DNA of 24,616 bases, taken from positions 1 to 24,616 of the IMG/VR virus record IMGVR_UViG_3300034071_000440; one strand, 5' to 3'. Within the stretch, counting starts at the first letter, position 1, and every line of letters starts with the position of its first letter. Source of the stretch: a virus. A program made the position numbers and the translations under genes. The notes beneath the pieces are model-generated. The model saw only the letters and a program-made list of their open reading frames with translations, did not search any database and was not told where the DNA came from. This document shows, one piece after another, positions 7,227 through 14,813 of the stretch.

Positions 7227-9260
7227 CTACTTGTTTATTTTAATTTCACAGTAATCTGTTGTGCAGTATGCCTCACCTTGAGCCTCAAGATTATCTACAC
7301 CGTCGTAAATTGCAGCAAAATCAATATGCTTTAACTTACCAACATAGGACTCATATTGCTCTTCAGTAATCTGAGTATATGGTTGTTGCGGATATGTGTG
7401 ATTTCCCATTGGTAGGAATGAAACTGCCTTTAGTTGTCCCTCGTACATGTGAAGTGCTGGAACAACATGCTTTGACTCTGTTTCCTTATCAAATGACAGT
7501 GTTACAGAAACACCATTGTCAGACCAGTACTTCTGAGCAGTTGCAGCAAGTGCAATCTTCTCAAACAATGTTACATCCTTTTCAGATCTTGGATGACCTG
7601 ACTTGATTGGGAAGTAGACTACTGAGGTGTTTGCTGATACTACGTCATCTTCAATTGTGTACCCTGCTGCTTTGAACAAGTGCATCATTGGATCTGTGTT
7701 TCCAAATCGAACTGCACGAAGGAAGAAGTTTCCTCCAGGTCCCCAGTGAACCCCAGGAGTTGCACCAGAAAGAATTGAAACTGATCCTGATGGCTTAACT
7801 GTTGTTACACGAATTGATTCACGAACACAAAGCCATTCTGAATACTGGTGGTCATAGTGACGGATCTTGTTGTATCCCTCATCCATCCACTCACGAACAA
7901 TTGGCAAACCCTTTTGATCTGCAAATGATGCTATACCTGTTAGTGACGTACCAATACGACGGTTGCGTTGCATGATACCGTTTGTTTGTGGCCAGTGTGT
8001 TGGAACAAGTGTTACGGTCTTTCCATAAAGGTATGCAAACTTAAGGGTACGCAGGAAGTCTTCCTTAGATTCATGACGATTCAAGTGCACTTCTACAAGT
8101 GTACATAGTTCGTATGATTCCAATGGCTGCTCCGCACATGGGTTAAATCCCATCACACGATAATCCTTACCGTCTGGCGCATCCTTTAGTCGTCCATAAT
8201 TACGAGCAACATCTAGCCAGATAAAACCTGGTTCTCCGTTTTCCGTAATTAAATCTACATAGTCTTCGTACTTTGTTCCTACTTCTGCTGAAATAGAATT
8301 GTTTGACATCCAGGCCCAACCTGGATTGTCTGGGTCAAACGAGTTACGCTCTGGAAATAGTTCTGCATTCTTTAGATTCATAAATGTTTCATCGCCTGCA
8401 TTACCTAAAGCAAGAGTTGCTGATCTGCGGACATTGCCTGATACCACGCAGGTACCAATGAGGTTTACTAGGTCTACAATAGCACGAGAGTCTAGTGTTT
8501 CTCCGCCTCTGGAGCCGATTACACGGTCTATCTGGTCGTGCAACTTGATAAGAGGTGCAGGTCCTGATGCAACGCCTCCAAAGCCCTTGATAGGGGCTCC
8601 AAGAGGTCTGATCAAATCATAGTTAAACTTCTGAATGCTCTGGTTTGCTCTCAAATATGAGTTGATTAGAAGTCTGACTGACTCTACCCAACCTTCACGA
8701 GTGTCTGGAATTTCGAACACCTGTTCTGGTTCTGTTGGGGCATAGATTGAAAAATTCTTATCCTGTCCCACTGTATCAAACCCTACACCAATGCCAAGCA
8801 TCAATGCATCCATAACCCAGGCAAATAGGGCTCCTGGATCATTCTTATCAAGGTCCTTTGTGGAGACCATGGCACAGTTCTGTAGTGCTGCTGAGTTCTT
8901 CTTCTCCATAGTCATAGGAGTTCCAAATGCCCACATACCACGACCTGGTGGTGTCCACTTTAATTCAAACATTCTTTGGAATGCTTCTTGTGCTGACTTC
9001 TGAGCCTTATAGTCATTCCATGGCAAACGGTTTTCTTTAGCATGATTCTTTTGAACTGAGTACATTCCCTCGATTACACGACGACAAACCTCGTGCCATC
9101 TTTCCTTAGTTCCATCTTCCTTCATACGAGAGTAAGTACGAATAAAAGTAATTTCTCCAAGTGAATTTTCTGCTGCATCTTTAAACCCGAATGGGCTTTC
9201 TTGGCTTTTGTACTTTTCTACGAAGTCCTCTGGAAGTTTAAAACTAAAAAAATCTGACAT
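7227..9260 (-). CDS. nrdJ: Adenosylcobalamin-dependent ribonucleoside-triphosphate reductase (class II)
   Basis: A 677-residue enzyme that reduces ribonucleotides to deoxyribonucleotides, supplying DNA precursors independently of oxygen but dependent on B12. Landmarks match the monomeric Lactobacillus leichmannii RTPR: Cys129 in LQNCAMVS (equivalent to C119); FNPCAEQPL with thiyl Cys375 and Glu377 (C408, E410); Cys386 (C419) in the same 11-residue spacing; VKPSGSVSILSGATPGVH at 488-505; and the C-terminal shuttle pair CTTDYC, Cys666 and Cys671 (C731/C736). All key residues are intact; the protein is slightly shorter than the 739-residue reference. An N-terminal AdoCbl-type fold is expected. 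A GAAAGGA ribosome binding site sits 8 bases before the ATG. It has its own promoter and follows the terminator of the oxygenase cassette. Confidence 0.95.
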   Translation of the reverse strand: MSDFFSFKLPEDFVEKYKSQESPFGFKDAAENSLGEITFIRTYSRMKEDGTKERWHEVCRRVIEGMYSVQKNHAKENRLPWNDYKAQKSAQEAFQRMFELKWTPPGRGMWAFGTPMTMEKKNSAALQNCAMVSTKDLDKNDPGALFAWVMDALMLGIGVGFDTVGQDKNFSIYAPTEPEQVFEIPDTREGWVESVRLLINSYLRANQSIQKFNYDLIRPLGAPIKGFGGVASGPAPLIKLHDQIDRVIGSRGGETLDSRAIVDLVNLIGTCVVSGNVRRSATLALGNAGDETFMNLKNAELFPERNSFDPDNPGWAWMSNNSISAEVGTKYEDYVDLITENGEPGFIWLDVARNYGRLKDAPDGKDYRVMGFNPCAEQPLESYELCTLVEVHLNRHESKEDFLRTLKFAYLYGKTVTLVPTHWPQTNGIMQRNRRIGTSLTGIASFADQKGLPIVREWMDEGYNKIRHYDHQYSEWLCVRESIRVTTVKPSGSVSILSGATPGVHWGPGGNFFLRAVRFGNTDPMMHLFKAAGYTIEDDVVSANTSVVYFPIKSGHPRSEKDVTLFEKIALAATAQKYWSDNGVSVTLSFDKETESKHVVPALHMYEGQLKAVSFLPMGNHTYPQQPYTQITEEQYESYVGKLKHIDFAAIYDGVDNLEAQGEAYCTTDYCEIKINK

Positions 9261-9293
9261 GTGTATCGTCCTTTCAAAAACGGAATAGTCTTA

Positions 9294-9302
9294 AGTATAG
9301 CA
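9294..9302 (-). promoter_or_regulatory. Promoter for the RNR gene
   Basis: The minus strand reads TGC TATACT, an extended -10, with a possible -35 (TTTACT) 16 bases further upstream. The predicted leader is about 27 bases and contains the GAAAGGA ribosome binding site. The upstream terminator at 9354-9380 supports an independent transcription start here. Confidence 0.55.
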
Positions 9303-9326
9303 GAGTTTTCTAAAAAGTAAAACTCT
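9302..9326. repeat. Inverted repeat at the RNR promoter
   Basis: An 8-base perfect inverted repeat (AGAGTTTT / AAAACTCT, 9-base loop) overlaps the upstream edge of the RNR -10 and its spacer. No U-run follows, so it is not a good terminator. A further ACTCTA upstream (around 9343-9348 on the plus strand as TAGAGT) could pair with the same arm, so two mutually exclusive stems are possible in a read-through transcript. It could be an operator or an attenuator. Confidence 0.4.
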
Positions 9327-9353
9327 ACCTAAATGTATTGTTTAGAGTTATGT

Positions 9354-9380
9354 AAAAACTAATTCAGTAATAGAATTAGT
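9354..9380 (-). terminator. Intrinsic terminator at the end of the oxygenase cassette
   Basis: On the minus strand an 8-bp stem (ACTAATTC / GAATTAGT, 7-base loop) is followed directly by TTTT. The stem begins at the TAA stop codon of Ox7. It is AT-only apart from two C-G pairs and so rather weak, but position and polarity are right. Confidence 0.55.
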
Positions 9381-10002
9381 GAATCCAGTGTTGCGGAACC
9401 ATAATCTTTTCACCACTCTTGACTAAGTGTGCTGTGTGGTGATAAGGTGGTGATGGAGGAAATACAATAATACTTCCTGCTTTTGGCTTAACAAAAAAAT
9501 CATAAGCATTTTTATCTGCATTTGCAAAATCTGAATCTGGAGTTGGACCCTGGATAGGACCCTTTGGATCTCTAATTGTAAAAGAGATTTCTCCACCCTC
9601 ATAATTATCATTAAGATACATTACAAAAGAAACCTTAAGTCTTTCGTCTCCTTCTTGCTGATCAAAGTGTGCACCCATAAATGTTCCTGCTTGATACTTC
9701 TTGATTGGGTATTGAGGAAATAGTTTTGGCTCTTCAGTTATACCGTGGGCTGCTGCGTAGTCTCTTGCTACATCATCAAATGCTTTTTGCAAAGTATTAT
9801 AGATATACTTATTTTGTTCATCGGCATCTGGAGTGAGAGCAATAGTCTTATCTGTTCCGTAGACATAGTGCTGTCCGCTACATGCCATCCACTCTCCCCA
9901 TTCATCCTTGTTGTCATTTTCAATTGCCTCAACAAGTTTCTTTGGGTCTTCAATTACATTTGTGTAGTAGTAAACCTTTTCTTCAAGTATTTCTCTGTCC
10001 AT
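9376..10002 (-). CDS. 2OG-Fe(II) oxygenase Ox7 (P4H-like)
   Basis: A 208-residue, essentially single-domain oxygenase of the prolyl 4-hydroxylase-like 2OG-Fe(II) family. Iron ligands are seen as His112-x-Asp114 (MGAHFD) and His189, and the 2-oxoglutarate anchor is Lys199 in KSGEK. The signature MYLNDNYEGGEISF follows at 128-141 and VKPKAGSIIVFP at 171-182. The 77-residue HxD-to-His spacing is the longest of the seven because of a Pro/Gly/Asp-rich insert at about 143-168. The ribosome binding site AAGGAGATATAA is strong and lies 11 bases after Ox6. It is last in the unit and is followed by a terminator. Substrate unknown; a protein side chain is likely by family. Confidence 0.85.
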   Translation of the reverse strand: MDREILEEKVYYYTNVIEDPKKLVEAIENDNKDEWGEWMACSGQHYVYGTDKTIALTPDADEQNKYIYNTLQKAFDDVARDYAAAHGITEEPKLFPQYPIKKYQAGTFMGAHFDQQEGDERLKVSFVMYLNDNYEGGEISFTIRDPKGPIQGPTPDSDFANADKNAYDFFVKPKAGSIIVFPPSPPYHHTAHLVKSGEKIMVPQHWIH

Positions 10003-10013
10003 TTTATATCTCC

Positions 10014-10676
10014 TTAAAATTTATTCTCTTCATAAAAACCTGTAATTTTTATAAAGCCTACTGTAACATAACGAATTGGTCCTTCTGTTACAAAACGAAC
10101 TCCGTGTTCATATTCTTCATTTCCTGGGAAAAGAAGTAATGTTCCTGGCTTTGGCCTTAAGTCTGAATTTTCTTTATTCTTAAAGAATAGAGTTCCATCC
10201 TTATAGTCATCGTTGATATACAGTATAGCAGCATATTTAATCGATGGGTCTGTGTGTTGGTCTGTGTGAGACTTTAACTCAACTCCAGCCTGCATTCTCT
10301 GGAGTGTTCCAAATCCAGCAAGTTCTAGAGATGGATCTGCTAAGGTTAGAAGTTTTCCAAGTCTTAACTGAAGAGTTCTGCTAATCTCTTTATCTGTGAT
10401 GTCTAGGTTTTTATCTTCCCAACCTTGAGTTATTTCAAACTTACCTTCAGCAACTAGGTTGTCAACATCATCTCGTCCAAACTTTTCCATACAAAATCTA
10501 GCAAGATTCTTTGTATACTCGATTGACCAGTCTTCATTGGGCGTTATCTTGATTATGTCTAGCAACGTATCTAACTCATTGTCTTTTAAAAAGTCGTTAA
10601 TAAATAAAACGCCATCGTGAAATACTTCGGTGTTATATCCTGCATCATCAAACTCTTTTTTTAAAAAGACTTCCAT
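10014..10676 (-). CDS. 2OG-Fe(II) oxygenase Ox6 (P4H-like)
   Basis: A 220-residue protein with an N-terminal helical region and a C-terminal double-stranded beta helix. Iron ligands: His137-x-Asp139 (KSHTDQHTD; a second HxD at 141-143 is an alternative) and His191 (YEHGV). The 2OG-binding residue is Arg202 (GPIRYV). LYINDDYKDGTLFF at 152-165 and RPKPGTLLLFPG are standard for the family. The ATG abuts the Ox5 stop codon (TAAATG) and a GGAGG ribosome binding site lies inside the Ox5 gene, so the two are translationally coupled. It differs strongly in sequence from its neighbours, so this is an old paralogue or an independent acquisition. Confidence 0.87.
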   Translation of the reverse strand: MEVFLKKEFDDAGYNTEVFHDGVLFINDFLKDNELDTLLDIIKITPNEDWSIEYTKNLARFCMEKFGRDDVDNLVAEGKFEITQGWEDKNLDITDKEISRTLQLRLGKLLTLADPSLELAGFGTLQRMQAGVELKSHTDQHTDPSIKYAAILYINDDYKDGTLFFKNKENSDLRPKPGTLLLFPGNEEYEHGVRFVTEGPIRYVTVGFIKITGFYEENKF

Positions 10677-11423
10677 TTATAGGTCCTCCACCTTATACTT
10701 ATTTCCATTAGCATCTAACTTCCAACCTTCTTTTAAAAGTTCTTGCCATTCGGCTCTTTCGATTTCTTGCTTGGCTCTAGTCTCTTTCATTTCTGCAGCC
10801 CAAGCATCTCTTAGTTCTTGCGGATAGTCTGACTCTTCTCTGTCATCCCAGAATGATCCAATAGTATATCTCACTCCGCTTGTAATAAGCGAGACTTCAT
10901 GCATGTTGTTAAATCCGCCGTCAAACACTGCAAGCATTCCAACCTTTGGCTGAATCTCAATATTCTGATCTGGAAACCTTAATAGTCCACCTTCAAAGTT
11001 ATCGTTTAGATAAAGAAATCCTGCATACCTACTTCTTGTAAATGCCCCAGAGTTTCCTTTCTCGTCAGTATTATCTGAATGAATTCTTGCATATGCTCCA
11101 GGTTCCCACTTTTGTGTGTGGTAACCAATCTTAGAAATTATTTTTGGATCTAAATCATGCACTGAGGCAATTGCTTCTGGCATCTTGCTTTCAATATCTG
11201 AAAAGATTGTTGGCTCTAATCCAGCATCCAGGACTTCCTGATCATTATCTTGTGGAAGAACAGAGGAATATGACTCATAGAATGATATAGGCATCCAAGA
11301 GATTTTTCCGTTGTTTGCCTGAGCGTCTAACGCTTCTATCATTTTTTGACAAGTTTCTTCGTCAATAAAGTTTTCATAAACTACAATATCTTTTGTAATT
11401 CTTTTCTTGTTTTCTAGGTTCAT
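10677..11423 (-). CDS. 2OG-Fe(II) oxygenase Ox5 (P4H-like) with charged C-terminal extension
   Basis: A 248-residue protein. Iron ligands: His115-x-Asp117 (ARIHSD) and His175 (NNMHEV); Arg185 in SGVRYT binds 2OG. FLYLNDNFEGGLLRFP at 136-151 and QPKVGMLAVFDGG are typical. The start ATG overlaps the Ox4 stop as ATGA. After the catalytic fold, residues about 193-248 form a highly charged, probably helical tail (KETRAKQEIERAEW) not found in Ox1-3, 6 or 7, which might bind a partner or the substrate. Confidence 0.87.
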   Translation of the reverse strand: MNLENKKRITKDIVVYENFIDEETCQKMIEALDAQANNGKISWMPISFYESYSSVLPQDNDQEVLDAGLEPTIFSDIESKMPEAIASVHDLDPKIISKIGYHTQKWEPGAYARIHSDNTDEKGNSGAFTRSRYAGFLYLNDNFEGGLLRFPDQNIEIQPKVGMLAVFDGGFNNMHEVSLITSGVRYTIGSFWDDREESDYPQELRDAWAAEMKETRAKQEIERAEWQELLKEGWKLDANGNKYKVEDL

Positions 11424-12280
11424 TTTATTCTCTTTTCTTTATCGGCATTCATTTTATTAGGATGGGCATCTCTAAACTTTTGCATAATATCTGGCTGCAT
11501 TTCTTTCCAAACATCTTTTCCAAACTCAGCCTCTTTTTCAAACCACTCATCATCACCAATCTCATACTTCATCCAGTACATTCTGGAGATATACTTCTTT
11601 TCTCCTTTGGCTGGCATGACTCCATGAAGATATACTTGACCTTCTTTTGTTAGTATGTCTGGATGACCAGAAGGAAATATCAAGTAGTCTCCTGCTTCTG
11701 GCTTATACATATAGGCTTCTCCATCAACAATAAAGTCAATCTCTCCACCAGTATAATCATCATTAAAGTATGTTAAAGCAGTAATTCCAAACTTATATCC
11801 TGGGCTGACAATTGGCTCTCTAATAAAATCAGAGTGATAGGCCATTGCTAATGGGTCTTCTATATCTGTTTTATATCTTGCTATTGCTGGGCCATTAGTT
11901 GTCCACTGATTAAAAGATTCTCCTTCACGATTTACTAAGATTTTTTCTTTATCAAAATCAACATTATTCTTAAGTATGTAATCTTGTGTGGCTAAATGAA
12001 AGTTTTCAAAGACTTCTAGCACTGCAACTTTTTGTGCTTCTTCTTTTTCTGTATTTGTTTTTATCTTCCTAATTTCTTCAATACTCATAGTGTGTGGATA
12101 ATCTTTAAACAATGGATTCATGTACTCTCCGAAGTGAGACCACTTTGTCCAAGGACTAAAAATAGCATCTTCGCTTTCGTCTTTTAATATCTCAAGTGTC
12201 TTAGTGATATCCTTAAAAAGATTCTTGTATACAAATATCTTTGGATAAAGTTCAATATGCTCTAGGAGTTTTTCTGTCAT
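11420..12280 (-). CDS. 2OG-Fe(II) oxygenase Ox4 (P4H-like)
   Basis: A 286-residue protein starting MTEKLLEHIE. I prefer the ATG at 12280 because it overlaps the Ox3 stop as ATGA and has an AGGAGA ribosome binding site; an upstream ATG at 12328 would add 16 residues and force a 52-base overlap. Iron ligands: His149-x-Asp151 (AYHSDF) and His219 (YLHGV). The 2OG anchor is probably Lys229 in GEKKY. TYFNDDYTGGEIDF at 170-183 and YKPEAGDYLIFPSG are the family core. An N-terminal helical region of about 130 residues and a charged C-terminal tail (about 240-286) make it the largest of the seven. Confidence 0.83.
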   Translation of the reverse strand: MTEKLLEHIELYPKIFVYKNLFKDITKTLEILKDESEDAIFSPWTKWSHFGEYMNPLFKDYPHTMSIEEIRKIKTNTEKEEAQKVAVLEVFENFHLATQDYILKNNVDFDKEKILVNREGESFNQWTTNGPAIARYKTDIEDPLAMAYHSDFIREPIVSPGYKFGITALTYFNDDYTGGEIDFIVDGEAYMYKPEAGDYLIFPSGHPDILTKEGQVYLHGVMPAKGEKKYISRMYWMKYEIGDDEWFEKEAEFGKDVWKEMQPDIMQKFRDAHPNKMNADKEKRIK

Positions 12281-12951
12281 GGTTTTCTGTCTCCTGTGTG
12301 CTCTGTTATCTCCCAGAAGAATGGACATGTGTATCTAATACCACTCTTAATCTCTGTTACTCCGTGGACATAATTCATATCCCCTGGGAAAAAATACGCT
12401 GCTCCCTTTTTAGGTTTAAACTGTACACCCTGTAATGGGAAGTATAACTCTCCACCTTCATAGTCCTCATTTAAATAAAATAGGCTTGAAAGATCATAGT
12501 TTGGAAAATCATTTGGAAGTCCAGCATCTGGCCCTTCGTGCAGTTCCTTGTCTGCGTGAGGGTTCTGAAACTGGCCTGGAAGCCATCTGACGATAGTTGT
12601 CCCAGTAGGGGTAACCTTTACCTTATAGAACTCTTCAACGATTGGCTTAAGCCTTTGAAACAGGCCTGCGATTACTGGAGCGATTGTTGGATCATTTTTA
12701 TCTAAAGTTGGGCTAGTGGCTACTCGATCTTTCCAGTACTCAGAGTCATATACAACTGTTCCGTTTTCGTTAACGTGGCTTTGAGTTACATCCCAGATTG
12801 TCAAAGACTTTGCAGCCTTCTCTAAAAACTCTATTTCTTCTTGAGTCATAAAATTTTCTAACTCAACAATCATCTCTTTACCATTACCAAACCAGCCAGA
12901 TGGCGTTAGTGACGGTTTTCTAATTACAACAGAAGCATCCATTTTGTCCAT
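12277..12951 (-). CDS. 2OG-Fe(II) oxygenase Ox3 (P4H-like), first gene of the second unit
   Basis: A 224-residue protein. Iron ligands: His132-x-Asp134 (NPHADKE) and His196 (YVHGV); Arg206 (SGIRYT) binds 2OG. LFYLNEDYEGGELYFP at 157-172 and FKPKKGAAYFFPG follow the family pattern. There is no Shine-Dalgarno; an extended -10 (TGATATAAT) ends exactly 6 bases before the ATG at 12951, so the mRNA is probably leaderless. A second ATG is at 12942. It heads a unit of five oxygenases (Ox3 to Ox7) joined by ATGA, ATGA and TAAATG junctions and a short 11-base gap. Confidence 0.87.
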   Translation of the reverse strand: MDKMDASVVIRKPSLTPSGWFGNGKEMIVELENFMTQEEIEFLEKAAKSLTIWDVTQSHVNENGTVVYDSEYWKDRVATSPTLDKNDPTIAPVIAGLFQRLKPIVEEFYKVKVTPTGTTIVRWLPGQFQNPHADKELHEGPDAGLPNDFPNYDLSSLFYLNEDYEGGELYFPLQGVQFKPKKGAAYFFPGDMNYVHGVTEIKSGIRYTCPFFWEITEHTGDRKP

Positions 12952-12957
12952 AATTGA

Positions 12958-12966
12958 ATTATATCA
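12958..12966 (-). promoter_or_regulatory. Leaderless extended -10 promoter of the Ox3-Ox7 unit
   Basis: The minus strand reads TGA TATAAT followed by 6 bases and the ATG at 12951. With the usual 6-7 base distance from -10 to +1, transcription would start on the A of the ATG. The same arrangement recurs at 23166 and 23839. Confidence 0.6.
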
Positions 12967-12981
12967 TAGGGTTTTTCCCTA
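12967..12981. repeat. Palindrome next to the Ox3 promoter
   Basis: TAGGG-TTTTT-CCCTA (plus strand) is a perfect 5-base inverted repeat with a 5-base loop. It includes the stop codon of the upstream gene and abuts the extended -10 of Ox3 (sharing one base with its TG). It has no U-run in the minus direction, so an operator or mRNA hairpin is more likely than a terminator. Confidence 0.35.
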
Positions 12982-13434
12982 CAATGTCCTCTCTATCTCT
13001 AGTTGTTTTAAGAATCTTTCTGTGTTGAATCTCCAATTATCTTTTGCAAAAGAAGTAACAATCTTAATACAGACATCCTCATAGTCTTTCTTGTCTAACT
13101 TATCCTTCAAAGAATGCAATGCTTCGACTGTATCAATATAGTTTTGCCTTACAAATGATGGATCTCCTGCGTGGTTTCTTTTTAAAACTTTTGTATTGAT
13201 TTTCCCAGATGGCTCATACATAGAAACTGTGAGGTAGTCTTTTGCAAAACCAGCATCTTGATACATTTCATAACCCTCTAAGGCCTGCTCTAGATTATCA
13301 AAGGATATAATAGATCTTACAGGAGACTCTCCATCTCTTGAAACAGTTATCATGTAATGACCAACCTTTCCTTCTTTAGAACTTTTGATGTAGTCATTAA
13401 CTATATCAGAGTGTGTTGGATTTAATTCATTCAT
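12979..13434 (-). CDS. Unknown protein in the oxygenase cassette
   Basis: A 151-residue protein that I do not recognise. It has a beta-rich N-terminal half (GHYMITVSRDGESPVRSIISFDNLEQALEGY in outline) and a helical, charged C-terminal half with KDKLDKKDYEDVCIKIV and a final KQLEIERTL. No signal peptide or membrane segment. Its ATG overlaps the stop of the upstream gene as ATGA, so it is co-translated with the oxygenase-associated paralogue. It closes the first unit of the cassette. A partner or adaptor role is possible but not supported by any motif. Confidence 0.65.
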   Translation of the reverse strand: MNELNPTHSDIVNDYIKSSKEGKVGHYMITVSRDGESPVRSIISFDNLEQALEGYEMYQDAGFAKDYLTVSMYEPSGKINTKVLKRNHAGDPSFVRQNYIDTVEALHSLKDKLDKKDYEDVCIKIVTSFAKDNWRFNTERFLKQLEIERTL

Positions 13435-14147
13435 GATCTGCCCTGAGTTGTTTGATCTTCTACAATAAGTTTTAAAGTCTTTACTTCATGAGACCCTAGA
13501 GACTCTTGCTTTTCGTTAACAGCATTTCTATACCAGTCAGTCCATTCTCCAGTAGAGTTTAGAACTTGGGCTGCTTCACCATATGAGATGTTTGCTTCTA
13601 CCCTTTTTCTGTCCTCATCTTTATAGTCAACCATTTTTATAACTGTGTTATTTAGTTGTGTCAAAGATATTGGAATAATTGTTGCAACTGGAGTTCCTGC
13701 TTTAATGACTATTCTTTTATTTGCTGTCTTTGCCTTAAGTGCTAAAGGGAAAGGGTTGTCATAGAAAGATGTGCTAATTAGTGAAGACATTGTCTCAAAC
13801 TCATCACTAAAATAGTTTACTGGATTTATAGCAAACATGCTAACGTCAGTGTCTGTTCTAAATATCAATCCAGTGTCCATACTTATTGATGATTGTCCTC
13901 TACCAGAATACGCTCTTTCTGGACTAAATATTTTAACACGATCAGGAGTTTGATCGTTTATTCCGTCCCACTCAAACTCTATGTCTTCTTTGCAGGAAAG
14001 GCTATATCCAACTACGTTTGCTTGCGTTACTGGAAAGCATCTGTAGGCATGATTTTCTGAAGTAGCGTCCATCCAGTCTCTTTTAATAGACATAGGATTA
14101 ATTTCAAATATGCAACCTGGAGCCTTTTCTACTAAGATGTTATACAT
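13431..14147 (-). CDS. Unknown phage protein, paralogue of the 14814-15593 product (DUF6065-like?)
   Basis: A 238-residue protein. The segment CFPVTQANVVGYSLSCKEDIEFEW at about 37-60 matches, in spacing, the CPAILDAFITGYVLKTPCDLEFF segment of the gene at 14814-15593. Both then share P-x-N, an (I)ISTSF / GIIDSDK strand and a late AGTP-x-x-x-x-(I/L)P segment. The pattern recalls DUF6065-type phage proteins, from memory and unchecked. No catalytic motif is evident. Its ATG overlaps the Ox2 stop as TAATG. Being co-translated with oxygenases on both sides suggests a shared job, perhaps presenting or recognising a substrate; that is inference. Confidence 0.7.
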   Translation of the reverse strand: MYNILVEKAPGCIFEINPMSIKRDWMDATSENHAYRCFPVTQANVVGYSLSCKEDIEFEWDGINDQTPDRVKIFSPERAYSGRGQSSISMDTGLIFRTDTDVSMFAINPVNYFSDEFETMSSLISTSFYDNPFPLALKAKTANKRIVIKAGTPVATIIPISLTQLNNTVIKMVDYKDEDRKRVEANISYGEAAQVLNSTGEWTDWYRNAVNEKQESLGSHEVKTLKLIVEDQTTQGRS

Positions 14148-14803
14148 TAGTCTGTATCCGCAACATACATTTCTGGAGTGTGGAACTTTTTATTGTAGTC
14201 AAGCATAGTAACAATAGAGTATTTTGTTCCTGAATGTACTGGCATTGCACGATGAGGATACATGAATGTTGAAGGGAATATAAATAGATCTCCAGCCTCT
14301 GGCTTTACAGTCAAACCTTGTAATCTAAAGTTTAGTTCTCCACCATCGTAATCATCATTTACATAAGCAACAAGAGACACTGTACAGTTGTATGAGAAGC
14401 CGTGATCGTGGTGCTCTTGGAAGTGCTGGCCTGGTCCATACTTAATAAAGTTAAACGCTTCCCAGTACTTTAGTTCATGAATGTTGTGGATCTTGCAATA
14501 GTCTTCAACTGCTGGTGCCTGTGCGTCGTATACATCTTGCCACAGTTCCTGAAGTTTTAAACTTGTGGGGCTTTTATCATACTCTATATCTGTTTTCTTA
14601 AACTTAAAATCATTACAATCTCTATAATCTGGCATTAACTGCTTGTAGCCCACATACGCAGGTAGCCAAGCATATCCTGTGGTATCTCCTACAGGCTTAA
14701 GATTAGACTCTAGTCTATTAATAACATCAATTTCTTTTTTGATTACACCCTTGTAGCAAAAGATTCCATTGCCAAGGTCTTGCTTATCTGTCCATGTTTG
14801 CAT
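14147..14803 (-). CDS. 2OG-Fe(II) oxygenase Ox2 (P4H-like), close paralogue of Ox1
   Basis: A 218-residue protein. Iron ligands: His131-x-Asp133 (EHHDHG) and His184 (YPHRA); Lys194 in SGTKY binds 2OG, as Lys does in classical prolyl 4-hydroxylases. It shares with Ox1 the block EAFNF-(I/V)-KY, YNCTVS, a (V/I)NDDY-x-GG strand and the SGTKY end, so the two arose by duplication. LVAYVNDDYDGGELNF lies at 144-159. An AAGGA ribosome binding site precedes the ATG by a short spacer, 10 bases after the upstream gene. It is flanked by the two members of the unknown paralogous family. Confidence 0.9.
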   Translation of the reverse strand: MQTWTDKQDLGNGIFCYKGVIKKEIDVINRLESNLKPVGDTTGYAWLPAYVGYKQLMPDYRDCNDFKFKKTDIEYDKSPTSLKLQELWQDVYDAQAPAVEDYCKIHNIHELKYWEAFNFIKYGPGQHFQEHHDHGFSYNCTVSLVAYVNDDYDGGELNFRLQGLTVKPEAGDLFIFPSTFMYPHRAMPVHSGTKYSIVTMLDYNKKFHTPEMYVADTD

Positions 14804-14813
14804 TATGTATTCC

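Noticed and set aside
9261-9375. Cobalamin riboswitch before the B12-dependent RNR
   Set aside because: The gap is only about 115 bases, also holds a terminator and a promoter, and shows no B12-box-like conserved core.
12281-12328. Longer start for Ox4 at 12328
   Set aside because: It would overlap Ox3 by 52 bases, whereas the ATG at 12280 makes an ATGA junction with an AGGAGA site, as at its neighbours.
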